DNA of 64,000 nucleotides, taken from the NCBI RefSeq assembly GCF_020215645.1, contig NZ_CP084058.1:6138001-6202000 (forward strand), written 5' to 3'. The first letter of the stretch is position 1. Every line of letters begins with the position of its first letter. The notes beneath the pieces were generated by a model. The model saw only the letters and a program-made list of their open reading frames with translations, was not told where the DNA came from and did no database searches. A program made the translations under genes and the position numbers. The DNA comes from Nonomuraea gerenzanensis. GTDB lineage: Bacteria; Actinomycetota; Actinomycetes; Streptosporangiales; Streptosporangiaceae. Shown here in pieces: positions 51,779-64,000 of this stretch.

Positions 51779-53236
51779 TCAGCCCACCTCGCCCGCGGCC
51801 AGGCGCATGATCGCTTCCTCGGCGGCCCCGGCCGGCAGGGTGCCCGCGACGCGGCCGTCGCGCAGGACGACGACGCGGTCGCTCATGCCGATGAGCTCGG
51901 GCAGCTCGGACGAGATCATCATGATGGCCAGGCCGTCGTTCGCCAGCTCGCGCATCAGCTCGTGGATCGCGGCCTTGGCCCCGACGTCGACGCCCCGGGT
52001 GGGTTCGTCGAACAGCAGCACCCGCGGCGCCATCGTCATCCACTTGACGAGCACGACCTTCTGCTGGTTGCCGCCGGACAGGAAGCGGACCTCCTGCTCG
52101 CGGCGCGCGGGCGGCAGGCCCACCCGGCCGAGCAGGCCGCCGACGCCGCCGCGGTTCCCTGCGCCGACCGCGCGGGCGGCGAGCAGGGCGTTGTCGCGTA
52201 CGGACTGGCGCAGCGCGAGCCCTTCGGCCTTGCGGTCCTCGGTCACCAGGCCGATGCCCAGGGCGACACCTTCCCGGACCGAGCGCGGGCGCGCGGGGGT
52301 CATCTCGCCGCTGGTGAACGGCTCCGCGCCGAAGATCGCCTTGGCGAGCTCCGACCTGCCGGACCCCTGCAGGCCCGCGATGCCGACGATCTCCCCGGCG
52401 CGCAGCTCCAGATCGATGTCGCGCAGCTTGTGGTTGCCGGCCGCGCGCAGGCTGAGCCGCACCTCGCCGGTGCCCGTGGAGCGGGGCGGGTAGTAGGCGC
52501 CGAGGTCGCGGCCCACCATGAGGCGGATCAGCTCGCCGGGGGTCACCTCGCCGATCGGGCGCGTGGTGACGCGCGCGCCGTCCTTGAGCACGGTGACCCG
52601 GTCGGCGAGGTCGAACACCTCCCGTAATCGGTGGGAGATGTACACGACGGCGACGCCGCGATCCCTCAGCCGCCCGATCAGCCGGTAGAGCAGCTCGACC
52701 TCGTGCCCGGCGAGCGCCGCGCTGGGCTCGTCCATGACGAGGAGCCGGGGGTGCACCGACAGCGCCTTGACGATCTCGACGATCTGCTGCTGGGCCACCG
52801 GCAGGCGCTTGACGGCGTCGCGAGGGCCGAAGGAGCCCACGCCGAGCTCGTCGAGGAGCCCGGCGGTCGCCTCCTCCATGGCGACGCGGTCGACCAGGCC
52901 GCGCCGGACGGGCTCGCGCCCCAGGAACACGTTCTCGGCGACGGTACGCTCGGGCAGCAGGTTGAACTCCTGGTGGATGATCGTGATGCCGGCGCGCCGC
53001 GCCTCCAGGGGATGGCCGAAGGAGACGGGCCGGCCGTCGATCTCGATCGTGCCCTCGTCCGGCGCGTGCACCCCGCAGATGATCTTCATGAGGGTGGACT
53101 TGCCGGCGCCGTTCTCGCCGACGACGGCGTGCACCTCGCCCGCCGTCACCTCCAGGTCCACCCCCGACAGCACCCGGACGCCGAGGAAGCTCTTGCCGAT
53201 GCCGCGCATCCTCAGCACCTGGCCCGCTTCAGCCAC
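51779..53236 (-). CDS. Sugar ABC transporter ATPase with two nucleotide-binding domains (RbsA/MglA-like)
   Basis: A 485-residue double ATPase. Domain 1: Walker A GENGAGKSTLMKI, atypical signature LPVAQQQIVEI, Walker B LLVMDEPSAAL. Domain 2: degenerate Walker A GLQGSGRSELAK, signature LSGGNQQKVVL, Walker B VLLFDEPTRGVDVG. This asymmetry is normal for RbsA/MglA. The GTG start overlaps the stop of the ThuA-DUF1080 gene by 8 nt, so importer and secreted proteins are on one transcript. Confidence 0.92.
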   Translation of the reverse strand: MAEAGQVLRMRGIGKSFLGVRVLSGVDLEVTAGEVHAVVGENGAGKSTLMKIICGVHAPDEGTIEIDGRPVSFGHPLEARRAGITIIHQEFNLLPERTVAENVFLGREPVRRGLVDRVAMEEATAGLLDELGVGSFGPRDAVKRLPVAQQQIVEIVKALSVHPRLLVMDEPSAALAGHEVELLYRLIGRLRDRGVAVVYISHRLREVFDLADRVTVLKDGARVTTRPIGEVTPGELIRLMVGRDLGAYYPPRSTGTGEVRLSLRAAGNHKLRDIDLELRAGEIVGIAGLQGSGRSELAKAIFGAEPFTSGEMTPARPRSVREGVALGIGLVTEDRKAEGLALRQSVRDNALLAARAVGAGNRGGVGGLLGRVGLPPARREQEVRFLSGGNQQKVVLVKWMTMAPRVLLFDEPTRGVDVGAKAAIHELMRELANDGLAIMMISSELPELIGMSDRVVVLRDGRVAGTLPAGAAEEAIMRLAAGEVG

Positions 53237-54965
53237 GGGACCAGCGCTGGTTGGCTCCGCCGTTGCAGGTCCAGATGCGGGCCCTGGTGCCGTTGGCGGT
53301 GCCGCCCACGTCCAGGCACTTGTTCGCCCCGACGGCGGTGATGGTGCCGTCGGCGTTGTGGCGCCACTTCTGGTTGTTCTGGCCGTTGCAGGTCCAGATG
53401 ATCACGGCGGTGCCGTCGGCGGTGCCGCCGCCGTTCACGTCCAGGCACTTGGTGCCGTAGACGCGCAGCTCACCGGCGGCGGTCGAGGTCCACTGCTGGT
53501 TGGCCTGGCCGTTGCAGTCCCACAGCTGCGCCTGCGCGCCGTTGGCCTGCGAGGCGCCGCTGACGTCCAGGCACCGGCCCGAGGCCGTGCCCCTGAGCGG
53601 GCCCGTGCCGCCCGGCGTGCCGGTCAGCTCCTTGATCCGGATGTTGCGGAAGGACACCACGTCACCGGAGCCGTGGTTCTGGATGCCGAGGTGGCCCTGC
53701 TGCAGCGAGCGGACCGGGTCGGTGTTGGTGAAATCGTTGATCTTGACGCCGTTCAGGAACACCTGCAGCCGCTCCCCCTCCACCAGCAGCTCGTAGGTGT
53801 TCCACTGGCCCGGCGGGTTGAGCGCCGCGTCGCGGGCGGCGAGGTCGGCGGACTTGAAGCCGTAGATCGCCCCGGTCGTCCTGTCCGCGGTGTCGGTCGC
53901 GTCGATCTGCACCTCGTAGCCGGTGTTGAGCGCCGCGCCCGGGTCGCCGGTGGCCGGGAACCCGACGATCACGCCGGAGTTGGAGTCGCCGGTCAGCTTC
54001 CAGTCGAGCTTGAGGGAGTAGGAGCGCAGCTCCCTGGCGCTGTACCACAACATGCCCATGCCGCCCTGGGAGGTCAGCGTGGCGTCGCTGTTGGCGAACG
54101 ATCCCGGCCCCGCCTGTGACCAGCCCGCCGTCGAGCCGTTGTACAACGTCGTGTAACCGGTCTCCGGGCGGCAGTCGGCGTGGACGGCCCTGGCCGCGTA
54201 CCGGATGCCGCCCAGCAGCAGCGAGCGGAAGCCGGGGTCGGCGTACGACTCCTGCGTGTGCCCCAGGCCGGTGTAGAACGCGCGGCCCGAGGACTGCGGA
54301 CGGCACCAGGTGATCGGATGGTCGCCCATGTTGCCGCCGCTGTAGCTGCTCTCGTCCAGGCTCTGCAGCACGCGCACGTTCGGGCGGGGGTTGGTGCGGT
54401 AGTTGTACCACTCGTCGGTACGCGACCAGGTCGTCGCGAGGTGGGCGGTCGCGGCGTGCGCGCGGTCCTCGTTGCGTACGGTGGCCTGCTGGATGGCCGG
54501 ATGGCTGGCGAACCAGGCCCCCATGAGCTGCCCGTAGTAGGGCCAGTTGTACTCGGTGTCCGCGGCCGCATGCACTCCCACGTACCCACCGCCGCCGTCC
54601 ACGTACGACTGGAAGGCGGCCTGCTGGCTGTCGTTCAGCACGTCACCGGTGGTGCTCAGGAACACGACCGCCTGGTACTGGGCGAGGTTGGCCGTGGTGA
54701 AGGCACCGGAGTCCTCCGTGGCGTCCACGGCGAAGTCGTTGCCGGTGCCCAGGTCACGGATGGCCTGGATGCCGGCGGGGATCGCGTCGTGCCGGAACCC
54801 GGCCGTCTTGGAGAACACCAGCACCTTGAAGGCGGCGGCCTGCGCCGGGAGGGCGGGGATCATGGCCGCGGTGACGGCGATCGCCGCCAGTATCGCCGGC
54901 AGGCGGCGGGACCGAGAGGTCCTGCGGTCGTTCCCGGACGCGGCCGGGGTCAGGTGTCGGAGCAT
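53229..54965 (-). CDS. Secreted ThuA / DUF1080 / ricin-lectin protein
   Basis: A 578-residue exported protein. The signal peptide is long (~1-42; RRTSRSRR basic part, hydrophobic core, AQAA). ThuA-like domain ~43-260 (FKVLVFSKTAGFRHDAIPAG, DHPITWCRPQSSGRAFYTGL); DUF1080 domain ~272-445, a concanavalin-like fold of 3-keto-disaccharide hydrolases (YTTLYNGSTAGWSQAGPG, DSNSGVIVGFPA, YELLVEGERLQVFLNG); ricin-type lectin ~454-578. It probably cleaves or prepares oxidised glycosides outside the cell; this is inferred from family. An AAGGGA box precedes the ATG. It follows the GDH-PKD-CBM6 gene by 12 bp. Confidence 0.9.
   Translation of the reverse strand: MLRHLTPAASGNDRRTSRSRRLPAILAAIAVTAAMIPALPAQAAAFKVLVFSKTAGFRHDAIPAGIQAIRDLGTGNDFAVDATEDSGAFTTANLAQYQAVVFLSTTGDVLNDSQQAAFQSYVDGGGGYVGVHAAADTEYNWPYYGQLMGAWFASHPAIQQATVRNEDRAHAATAHLATTWSRTDEWYNYRTNPRPNVRVLQSLDESSYSGGNMGDHPITWCRPQSSGRAFYTGLGHTQESYADPGFRSLLLGGIRYAARAVHADCRPETGYTTLYNGSTAGWSQAGPGSFANSDATLTSQGGMGMLWYSARELRSYSLKLDWKLTGDSNSGVIVGFPATGDPGAALNTGYEVQIDATDTADRTTGAIYGFKSADLAARDAALNPPGQWNTYELLVEGERLQVFLNGVKINDFTNTDPVRSLQQGHLGIQNHGSGDVVSFRNIRIKELTGTPGGTGPLRGTASGRCLDVSGASQANGAQAQLWDCNGQANQQWTSTAAGELRVYGTKCLDVNGGGTADGTAVIIWTCNGQNNQKWRHNADGTITAVGANKCLDVGGTANGTRARIWTCNGGANQRWSRG
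53240..53610 (-). repeat. Ricin-type module, copy 2
   Basis: Encodes the beta-trefoil at the end of the ThuA-DUF1080 protein (start [14 protein letters not shown], end ICTCNGG-like [14 protein letters not shown]). Nearly the same DNA as copies 3 and 4. Confidence 0.78.
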
Positions 54966-54977
54966 GGGGTGTCCCTT

Positions 54978-60253
<5,276 letters not shown>

Positions 60254-60419
60254 TCATTACCTTCGGATCACGGGAACCCGTCAAGAGATTAAGCGGGCCT
60301 ATTTCTCAAGTTGCACACGACGAGTTCGACCAATGTGCGCTGATTTCGGCATCTACCAGCCGAGACCACGCCTACGTGCCTCCCGGTGTGGATCGACCGT
60401 GCGATGAACCGTTCATATA

Positions 60420-60458
60420 AGTCGTACTCATCGGGTGGCGACTCATCAGTCATACTCA
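60420..60458 (+). promoter_or_regulatory. Direct repeats upstream of the FadR-type regulator
   Basis: AGTCGTACTCA (60420-60430) and AGTCATACTCA (60448-60458) differ at one base, 28 bp apart, between the two divergent starts (60214 and 60485). They may be binding sites of the GntR/FadR regulator. Confidence 0.45.
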
Positions 60459-60484
60459 GGCAGGGAAGGCGAGGAGGGAGCACG

Positions 60485-61225
60485 GTGACCGACACCCCGC
60501 GCGAGAGCGGATACCGGCCGGGTTACGAGGTGGCAGCCGAGCAGGTGCTCGAATTGATCGTCAAGCTCGGCCTGCGTCCGGGCGACCGCATGCCGACCGA
60601 GAACGAGCTGGCCCAGGAGCTGGGCACCAGCCGCACCGTGGTGCGGGAGGCGGTGAAGATCCTCTCCGCGCTGGGCCGGGTGCGCGCCCAGAAGGGCCGC
60701 GGCCTGTACGTGGCCGACGACGAGGGGATGTTCGGCTCCGGGCGCTGGGGGCCCTTCTTCCTGCCGACCGATCTCGACCACGTCTACATGCTGTTCGAGT
60801 TCCGCCGGGCACAGGAGATGGAGACCAGCCGGCTGGCCGCCCGCCGCGCCACCCCTGCCGAGCTGAGGGCCGTCGAGGAAGCCGCGGGCCTGTGCCGCCG
60901 AGGCTTCGAGACCGGACGCGAGGAGCTGTTCAACGAGGGCGACGACGCCTTCCACACCGCCATCGCCACCGCCTCGCACAACATGTTCCTCCAGGTCGCC
61001 GTCCGGGAGGCGCGCAGGCTGCAGGCGCAGTCGAGCCTCATCGGCCTGCGCGGCTCGGTGGGCGGGCACGCCGCCAAGGCCGTCGAGGAGCACGACGCCA
61101 TCTACCAGGCCATCCGCGCCGGTGATCCCGAAGCGGCCGCCCAGGCCGCGGCCACGCACATCGACAACACCCTCGACGACTACCGCAGGGAGATTCAGCA
61201 GCGCCTCTTCTTCTCCTCCCACTGA
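60485..61225 (+). CDS. FadR-type GntR family transcriptional regulator
   Basis: A 246-residue regulator with an N-terminal winged helix (MPTENELAQELGTSRTVVRE, ILSALGRVRAQKGRGLYV) and a helical FCD effector domain (LFEFRRAQEMETSRLAARRA, DDAFHTAIATASHNMFLQ, AVEEHDAIYQAIRAGD). The FCD His/Asp/Glu residues usually bind a metal and a sugar acid. The GTG at 60485 has a strong GGAGGG box upstream. It is divergent from the ricin-module operon and convergent with the racemase/permease genes, so it probably controls both in response to a uronate- or keto-acid-like metabolite. Confidence 0.9.
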   Translation: MTDTPRESGYRPGYEVAAEQVLELIVKLGLRPGDRMPTENELAQELGTSRTVVREAVKILSALGRVRAQKGRGLYVADDEGMFGSGRWGPFFLPTDLDHVYMLFEFRRAQEMETSRLAARRATPAELRAVEEAAGLCRRGFETGREELFNEGDDAFHTAIATASHNMFLQVAVREARRLQAQSSLIGLRGSVGGHAAKAVEEHDAIYQAIRAGDPEAAAQAAATHIDNTLDDYRREIQQRLFFSSH

Positions 61226-61277
61226 GGCGACCGGCCCGGTGGGGGCCGGGGGCGAGCGGACGCGGGCCGGGCTCCGC

Positions 61278-62450
61278 TCATCCCGGTGACCGCGTCGGGC
61301 AGGAGTGGCCGGCGACCGCCAGCAGCCGCCGGCCGGCGTGCTCCGGCCGGATGTGCGGGCCCTCCGCGGCTCCGGCTGCCGGCCGGTGGAACGCGTCGAT
61401 CGCCTGCTCCTCGACCGTGATGCCGAGACCCGGCGAGTCACCGAGGACGAAAGCGCCGTCCTCGACGCGCAGATCGAGCGACAGCCCGAGCGGTGCAGAC
61501 AGATCCTGCAACTCGCTGGCCAGGTGGTTGGGCACCGACGTGGCGGCGTGCAGCAGCGCGAGGGGGGTGGCGCCGATCGGGCTGACCGGCAGCTCGTGGG
61601 CGTGCGCCAGCGCGGACACCCGCAGGAAGTGGGTCACCCCCCACACGACGGCCGTCTGGACGATGTCCACGGCCCCCGCGGCCAGCAGCGGGCGGAACTG
61701 CTCCAGCCCGGTGAGGTTCTCGCCCGTGGCGACGGACGCGCGGATCCCGCGGCCGACGGTGGCCAGGCCCTCGGCGTCCCACCGCCGCACCGGCTCCTCG
61801 ATCCACGTGAGGTCCAGGGTGCGCTCCAGCTCGCACACGTGCCGGACGGCCTGCTTGCGGGTCCAGGCCTCGTTCACGTCGAGCATCAGGCCCGGCCGCG
61901 CGCCGTGCCCGGCCTCGGCCAGGACGTCCCGGACCAGCGTCAGGCGGCGCCGGTCGCGTTCGATGTCGAGACCGCCCTTGATCTTGGCCGCGCGGAGCCC
62001 GTGCTCGGCGTAGCCCTGGTAGAGCACGGCGAGCTCGTCGTCGGTCAGCGCGATGTCGAGGCCGGAGGCGTAGGCGGGCACCCGCCGATCACGCCCGCCG
62101 AGCAGGCGCCAGAGCGGCTCACCGGCCGCCTTGGCCTTGATGTCCCACAGGGCGGTGTCGAGCGCGCCGATCGTGCCGAAGACGGCGCCGGCGTGGCCGG
62201 CCTTGAAGGTCCGCCGCAGCATGCGGTCGTAGAGCGCGGCCACGCCGCGCGGGTCCTCGCCGTCGATCGCGGCGAAGACGGTCTCGATCTCCACGTGCGG
62301 CCCGAGGCCGACACCGGTGATCCCCTCGTCGGTGTCCACCATGACGAGCGGCACCGGGACGGCTCCGTCGGCGAAGACGCCGTTGACGTCCCCGACGGGA
62401 CGGCCCCATTCCTGGACCGTCGTCATGGTGCGATACCCCGTGATCCGCAT
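61278..62450 (-). CDS. Mandelate racemase/muconate lactonizing family enzyme (sugar-acid dehydratase-like)
   Basis: A 390-residue enolase-superfamily enzyme. The KxK motif is AAKIKGGLD, metal ligands Asp in MLDVNEAW, Glu in WIEEPVRRWD and Glu in ATGENLTGLEQ. In the last barrel strand, LPVSPIGATPLALLHAA has Ile where many racemases/dehydratases have the catalytic His after SP, so the chemistry may be unusual or the base lies elsewhere. It could dehydrate or racemise an acid sugar. It starts 1 nt after the MalG-type permease stop and is on the same transcript, hence works on the sugar brought in by that importer. Confidence 0.83.
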   Translation of the reverse strand: MRITGYRTMTTVQEWGRPVGDVNGVFADGAVPVPLVMVDTDEGITGVGLGPHVEIETVFAAIDGEDPRGVAALYDRMLRRTFKAGHAGAVFGTIGALDTALWDIKAKAAGEPLWRLLGGRDRRVPAYASGLDIALTDDELAVLYQGYAEHGLRAAKIKGGLDIERDRRRLTLVRDVLAEAGHGARPGLMLDVNEAWTRKQAVRHVCELERTLDLTWIEEPVRRWDAEGLATVGRGIRASVATGENLTGLEQFRPLLAAGAVDIVQTAVVWGVTHFLRVSALAHAHELPVSPIGATPLALLHAATSVPNHLASELQDLSAPLGLSLDLRVEDGAFVLGDSPGLGITVEEQAIDAFHRPAAGAAEGPHIRPEHAGRRLLAVAGHSCPTRSPG

Positions 62451-62451
62451 G

Positions 62452-63279
62452 TCAGCCTTTCGTGGAACCGGCGGTGAGGCCGTCGGCGATCTGCCGCTGG
62501 AGGAACAGATAGATCATCAGTACGGGCACCGCGGCGATCAGGACGCCCGAGGCGAAGACCGGGATGTCGCCGGAGTACTGCCCGCGCAGCGCGTTGACCC
62601 CGATCATGAGGGTGCGGTGCTCCGGCGACGGCATCATGAGCAGGGCGATGAGCACGTCGTTCCAGCAGAACAGGGCGTCGAGGATGCCCACCGACAGCAG
62701 CGCGGGCACGCCCAGCGGGAGCATGATCCGCCGGTACACGCCGTACACCGTGTTGCCGTCGATCCTGGCGGCGTCGACGATCTCCGCCGGGATGGTCCGG
62801 TAGTGACTCGTCATCAGGAAGACGGTGAACGGCAGATACTGGGCGACGTAGGCCAGGATCAGGCCCGGATAGGTGTCGATGAGCCCGGTGTCGGCCATGA
62901 CCCGGGTGAGCGGGACCATGATCACCTGGAACGGGACGAACAGCCCCGCGAGACACCCCAGGAAGATCATCGAGGAGCCGCGGAACCGCAGCCGCGCCAG
63001 CGCGAAGCCCGCCATCGACCCCAGCAGGAGCAGCAGCGCCACCGCGCAGGTGACGACGGCGAACGAGTTGACGAAGTAGCGCGCCATCCCGGCGCCGGTC
63101 CACGCCTCGGCGAGGTTGTCCCAGCGCAGGGAGGCCGCCGGGGAGAACCGGTCGAGGACGTAGTCGCGGCGCGTCTTCATCGCGACGTTGGCGGTGAACA
63201 CCAGGGGATAGATCGTCGCCAGCGCGAGAGCGGCCATCGGCACGGCGGCCGCCCACCTGGCCAGGCGCGCCCCGGGCAT
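62452..63279 (-). CDS. Carbohydrate ABC transporter permease, MalG type
   Basis: A 275-residue permease with six helices. It starts MPGARLARWAAAVPMAALAL and ends with LFLQRQIADGLTAGSTKG, the usual MalG-like C-terminus; the EAA loop reads EIVDAARIDGNTVYGVYRRI followed by MLPLG. It shares one base with the stop of the MalF-type gene (TGATG), showing tight coupling. Substrate not known; the neighbouring dehydratase points to a sugar acid or its oligomer. Confidence 0.9.
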   Translation of the reverse strand: MPGARLARWAAAVPMAALALATIYPLVFTANVAMKTRRDYVLDRFSPAASLRWDNLAEAWTGAGMARYFVNSFAVVTCAVALLLLLGSMAGFALARLRFRGSSMIFLGCLAGLFVPFQVIMVPLTRVMADTGLIDTYPGLILAYVAQYLPFTVFLMTSHYRTIPAEIVDAARIDGNTVYGVYRRIMLPLGVPALLSVGILDALFCWNDVLIALLMMPSPEHRTLMIGVNALRGQYSGDIPVFASGVLIAAVPVLMIYLFLQRQIADGLTAGSTKG

Positions 63280-64000
63280 CAGTCCTGCCTCCCCGCGCGG
63301 CGGAGCAGGGTGATCTGCAGGAGCCCCACCACGAGCATGACGACGAAGAGCACGGTCGAGGCCGCCGAGGCGAGCGCCGGCCGGTTCAGCTGTCCCTGCT
63401 GGTGCCAGATGTAGTACTCCGGCAGGTAGGTGGCCCCCTCCGGGCCTCCACTGGTCATCACGAAGAGCAGGCCGAACATGGACGTCAGCATTCCGATCAT
63501 CGTCGTGACGAAGACGAACTGGATGGTGCGGGTCAGGCTGGGGATGATCACGTGCCAGACGGTGCGGCCCAATGAGGCGCCGTCCACGCGGGCGGCGTCC
63601 AGCAGCGAGGAGTCCAGGGTGCTGAAACCTGCGAGGAACACCACGAGCGCCATCCCGAACGTCGCCCAGACGTGCACACCGGCGACGGTGAACAGGGCGA
63701 TGCCCGGATCCCCGAGCCAGTCGACGGGGCCTACCCCGATCGTGCCCAGGAGGGAGTTCAGCGGGCCCTCGTACCCGAGCATGAGATTGAAGACGGCGCC
63801 GACGATCACCGGTGAGAGCACGGCCGGGAAGAAGTAGACGCTGCGGTAGACCCGGTGACCCGGCACGCGCAGGTAGATGAAGGTCGCGAGCAGGCCGGGA
63901 ATCGCCACCGCCAGGGGCAGCAGCAGCACCAGCAGCCCGACGTTGCGCAGCGAGACGCGGAACAGCGGGTCGGCGGCCAGCTCCAGGTAGTTGCCCAGCC
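63279..64000 (-). CDS. Carbohydrate ABC transporter permease, MalF type (5' end cut by the window)
   Basis: At least 240 residues of a MalF-type permease, open to the right edge. The visible part starts LGNYLELAADPLFRVSLRNV, typical of the segment before the core helices, and includes YRSVYFFPAVLSPVIVGAVF and the EAA loop LLDAARVDGASLGRTVWHVI, with IPSLTRTIQFVF after it. The N-terminal membrane segment and start lie outside the window. A binding protein gene is expected just beyond. Confidence 0.9.
   Translation of the reverse strand, partial: LGNYLELAADPLFRVSLRNVGLLVLLLPLAVAIPGLLATFIYLRVPGHRVYRSVYFFPAVLSPVIVGAVFNLMLGYEGPLNSLLGTIGVGPVDWLGDPGIALFTVAGVHVWATFGMALVVFLAGFSTLDSSLLDAARVDGASLGRTVWHVIIPSLTRTIQFVFVTTMIGMLTSMFGLLFVMTSGGPEGATYLPEYYIWHQQGQLNRPALASAASTVLFVVMLVVGLLQITLLRRAGRQD

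Overview
The window is high-GC actinobacterial DNA (strong third-position G/C, GTG/TTG starts, Shine-Dalgarno boxes of the GGAGG type, a leaderless-type promoter, a SARP regulator, many TetR/SDR pairs and ricin-type lectin modules). The style fits the Streptosporangiaceae (for example Nonomuraea), but no rRNA or other marker gene is present, so the genus is inference. No rRNA, tRNA, CRISPR array, complete insertion sequence or prophage was seen. The content (catabolic islands, many regulators, many gene remnants) looks like an accessory chromosome region.

Layout. (1) 0.3-9 kb: unrelated small units: a membrane-anchored hypothetical, an ArsR/DUF5937-type regulator divergent from a secreted ricin-type lectin, a TetR/SDR divergent pair with a perfect palindrome between them, a decayed membrane-protein gene, a GNAT acetyltransferase, an MFS exporter, a glycoside-hydrolase fragment and an APH-fold kinase. 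(2) 9.1-22.0 kb: a tightly packed nine-gene operon plus a PucR/CdaR-type regulator: two serine hydrolases (SxxK/YxN), a complete oligopeptide ABC importer (one subunit is a permease-ATPase fusion), an M20 amidohydrolase, a COG3375-type GNAT and an enolase-superfamily N-succinylamino acid racemase/OSBS-like protein. The last three match the known three-enzyme route that turns D-amino acids into L-amino acids through N-succinyl intermediates, so the operon reads as uptake and salvage of D-amino-acid-containing peptides. (3) 22.0-25.2 kb: an esterase/TetR pair surrounded by four gene remnants. (4) 25.4-33.6 kb: a secreted small protein, a large SARP-NB-ARC-TPR regulator, a two-component system and an ABC-2-type membrane protein; the divergent kinase and ABC-2 genes both carry a frameshift near their 5' ends. 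(5) 33.7-43.5 kb: two SDRs, an operon with two FluC/CrcB fluoride channels, a sulfite-oxidase-fold protein and a zinc-ribbon protein, an alpha/beta hydrolase, and several single genes (DUF1963, AraC, RibD-like reductase, nucleotidyltransferase, NUDIX, a two-part hypothetical).

(6) 44.2-60.2 kb: a 16-kb minus-strand operon for an extracellular carbohydrate. Four large secreted proteins, all ending in nearly the same ricin-type beta-trefoil module, carry ThuA, PQQ-type glucose/sorbosone dehydrogenase, DUF1080 (3-keto-disaccharide hydrolase-like), PKD, CBM6 and parallel beta-helix domains. Between them lie an RbsA/RbsC/RbsB-type sugar importer and a xylose-isomerase-like TIM-barrel epimerase. 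(7) 60.5-64.0 kb: a FadR-type GntR regulator, divergent from this operon and flanked on the other side by a mandelate-racemase-type sugar-acid dehydratase and two MalG/MalF-type permeases, the last cut by the window edge. The regulator probably ties the two sugar loci together.

Two features cross region boundaries: a motif of about 21 bp repeated at about 1.3, 5.8 and 29.0 kb, and a high density of decayed or frameshifted genes.
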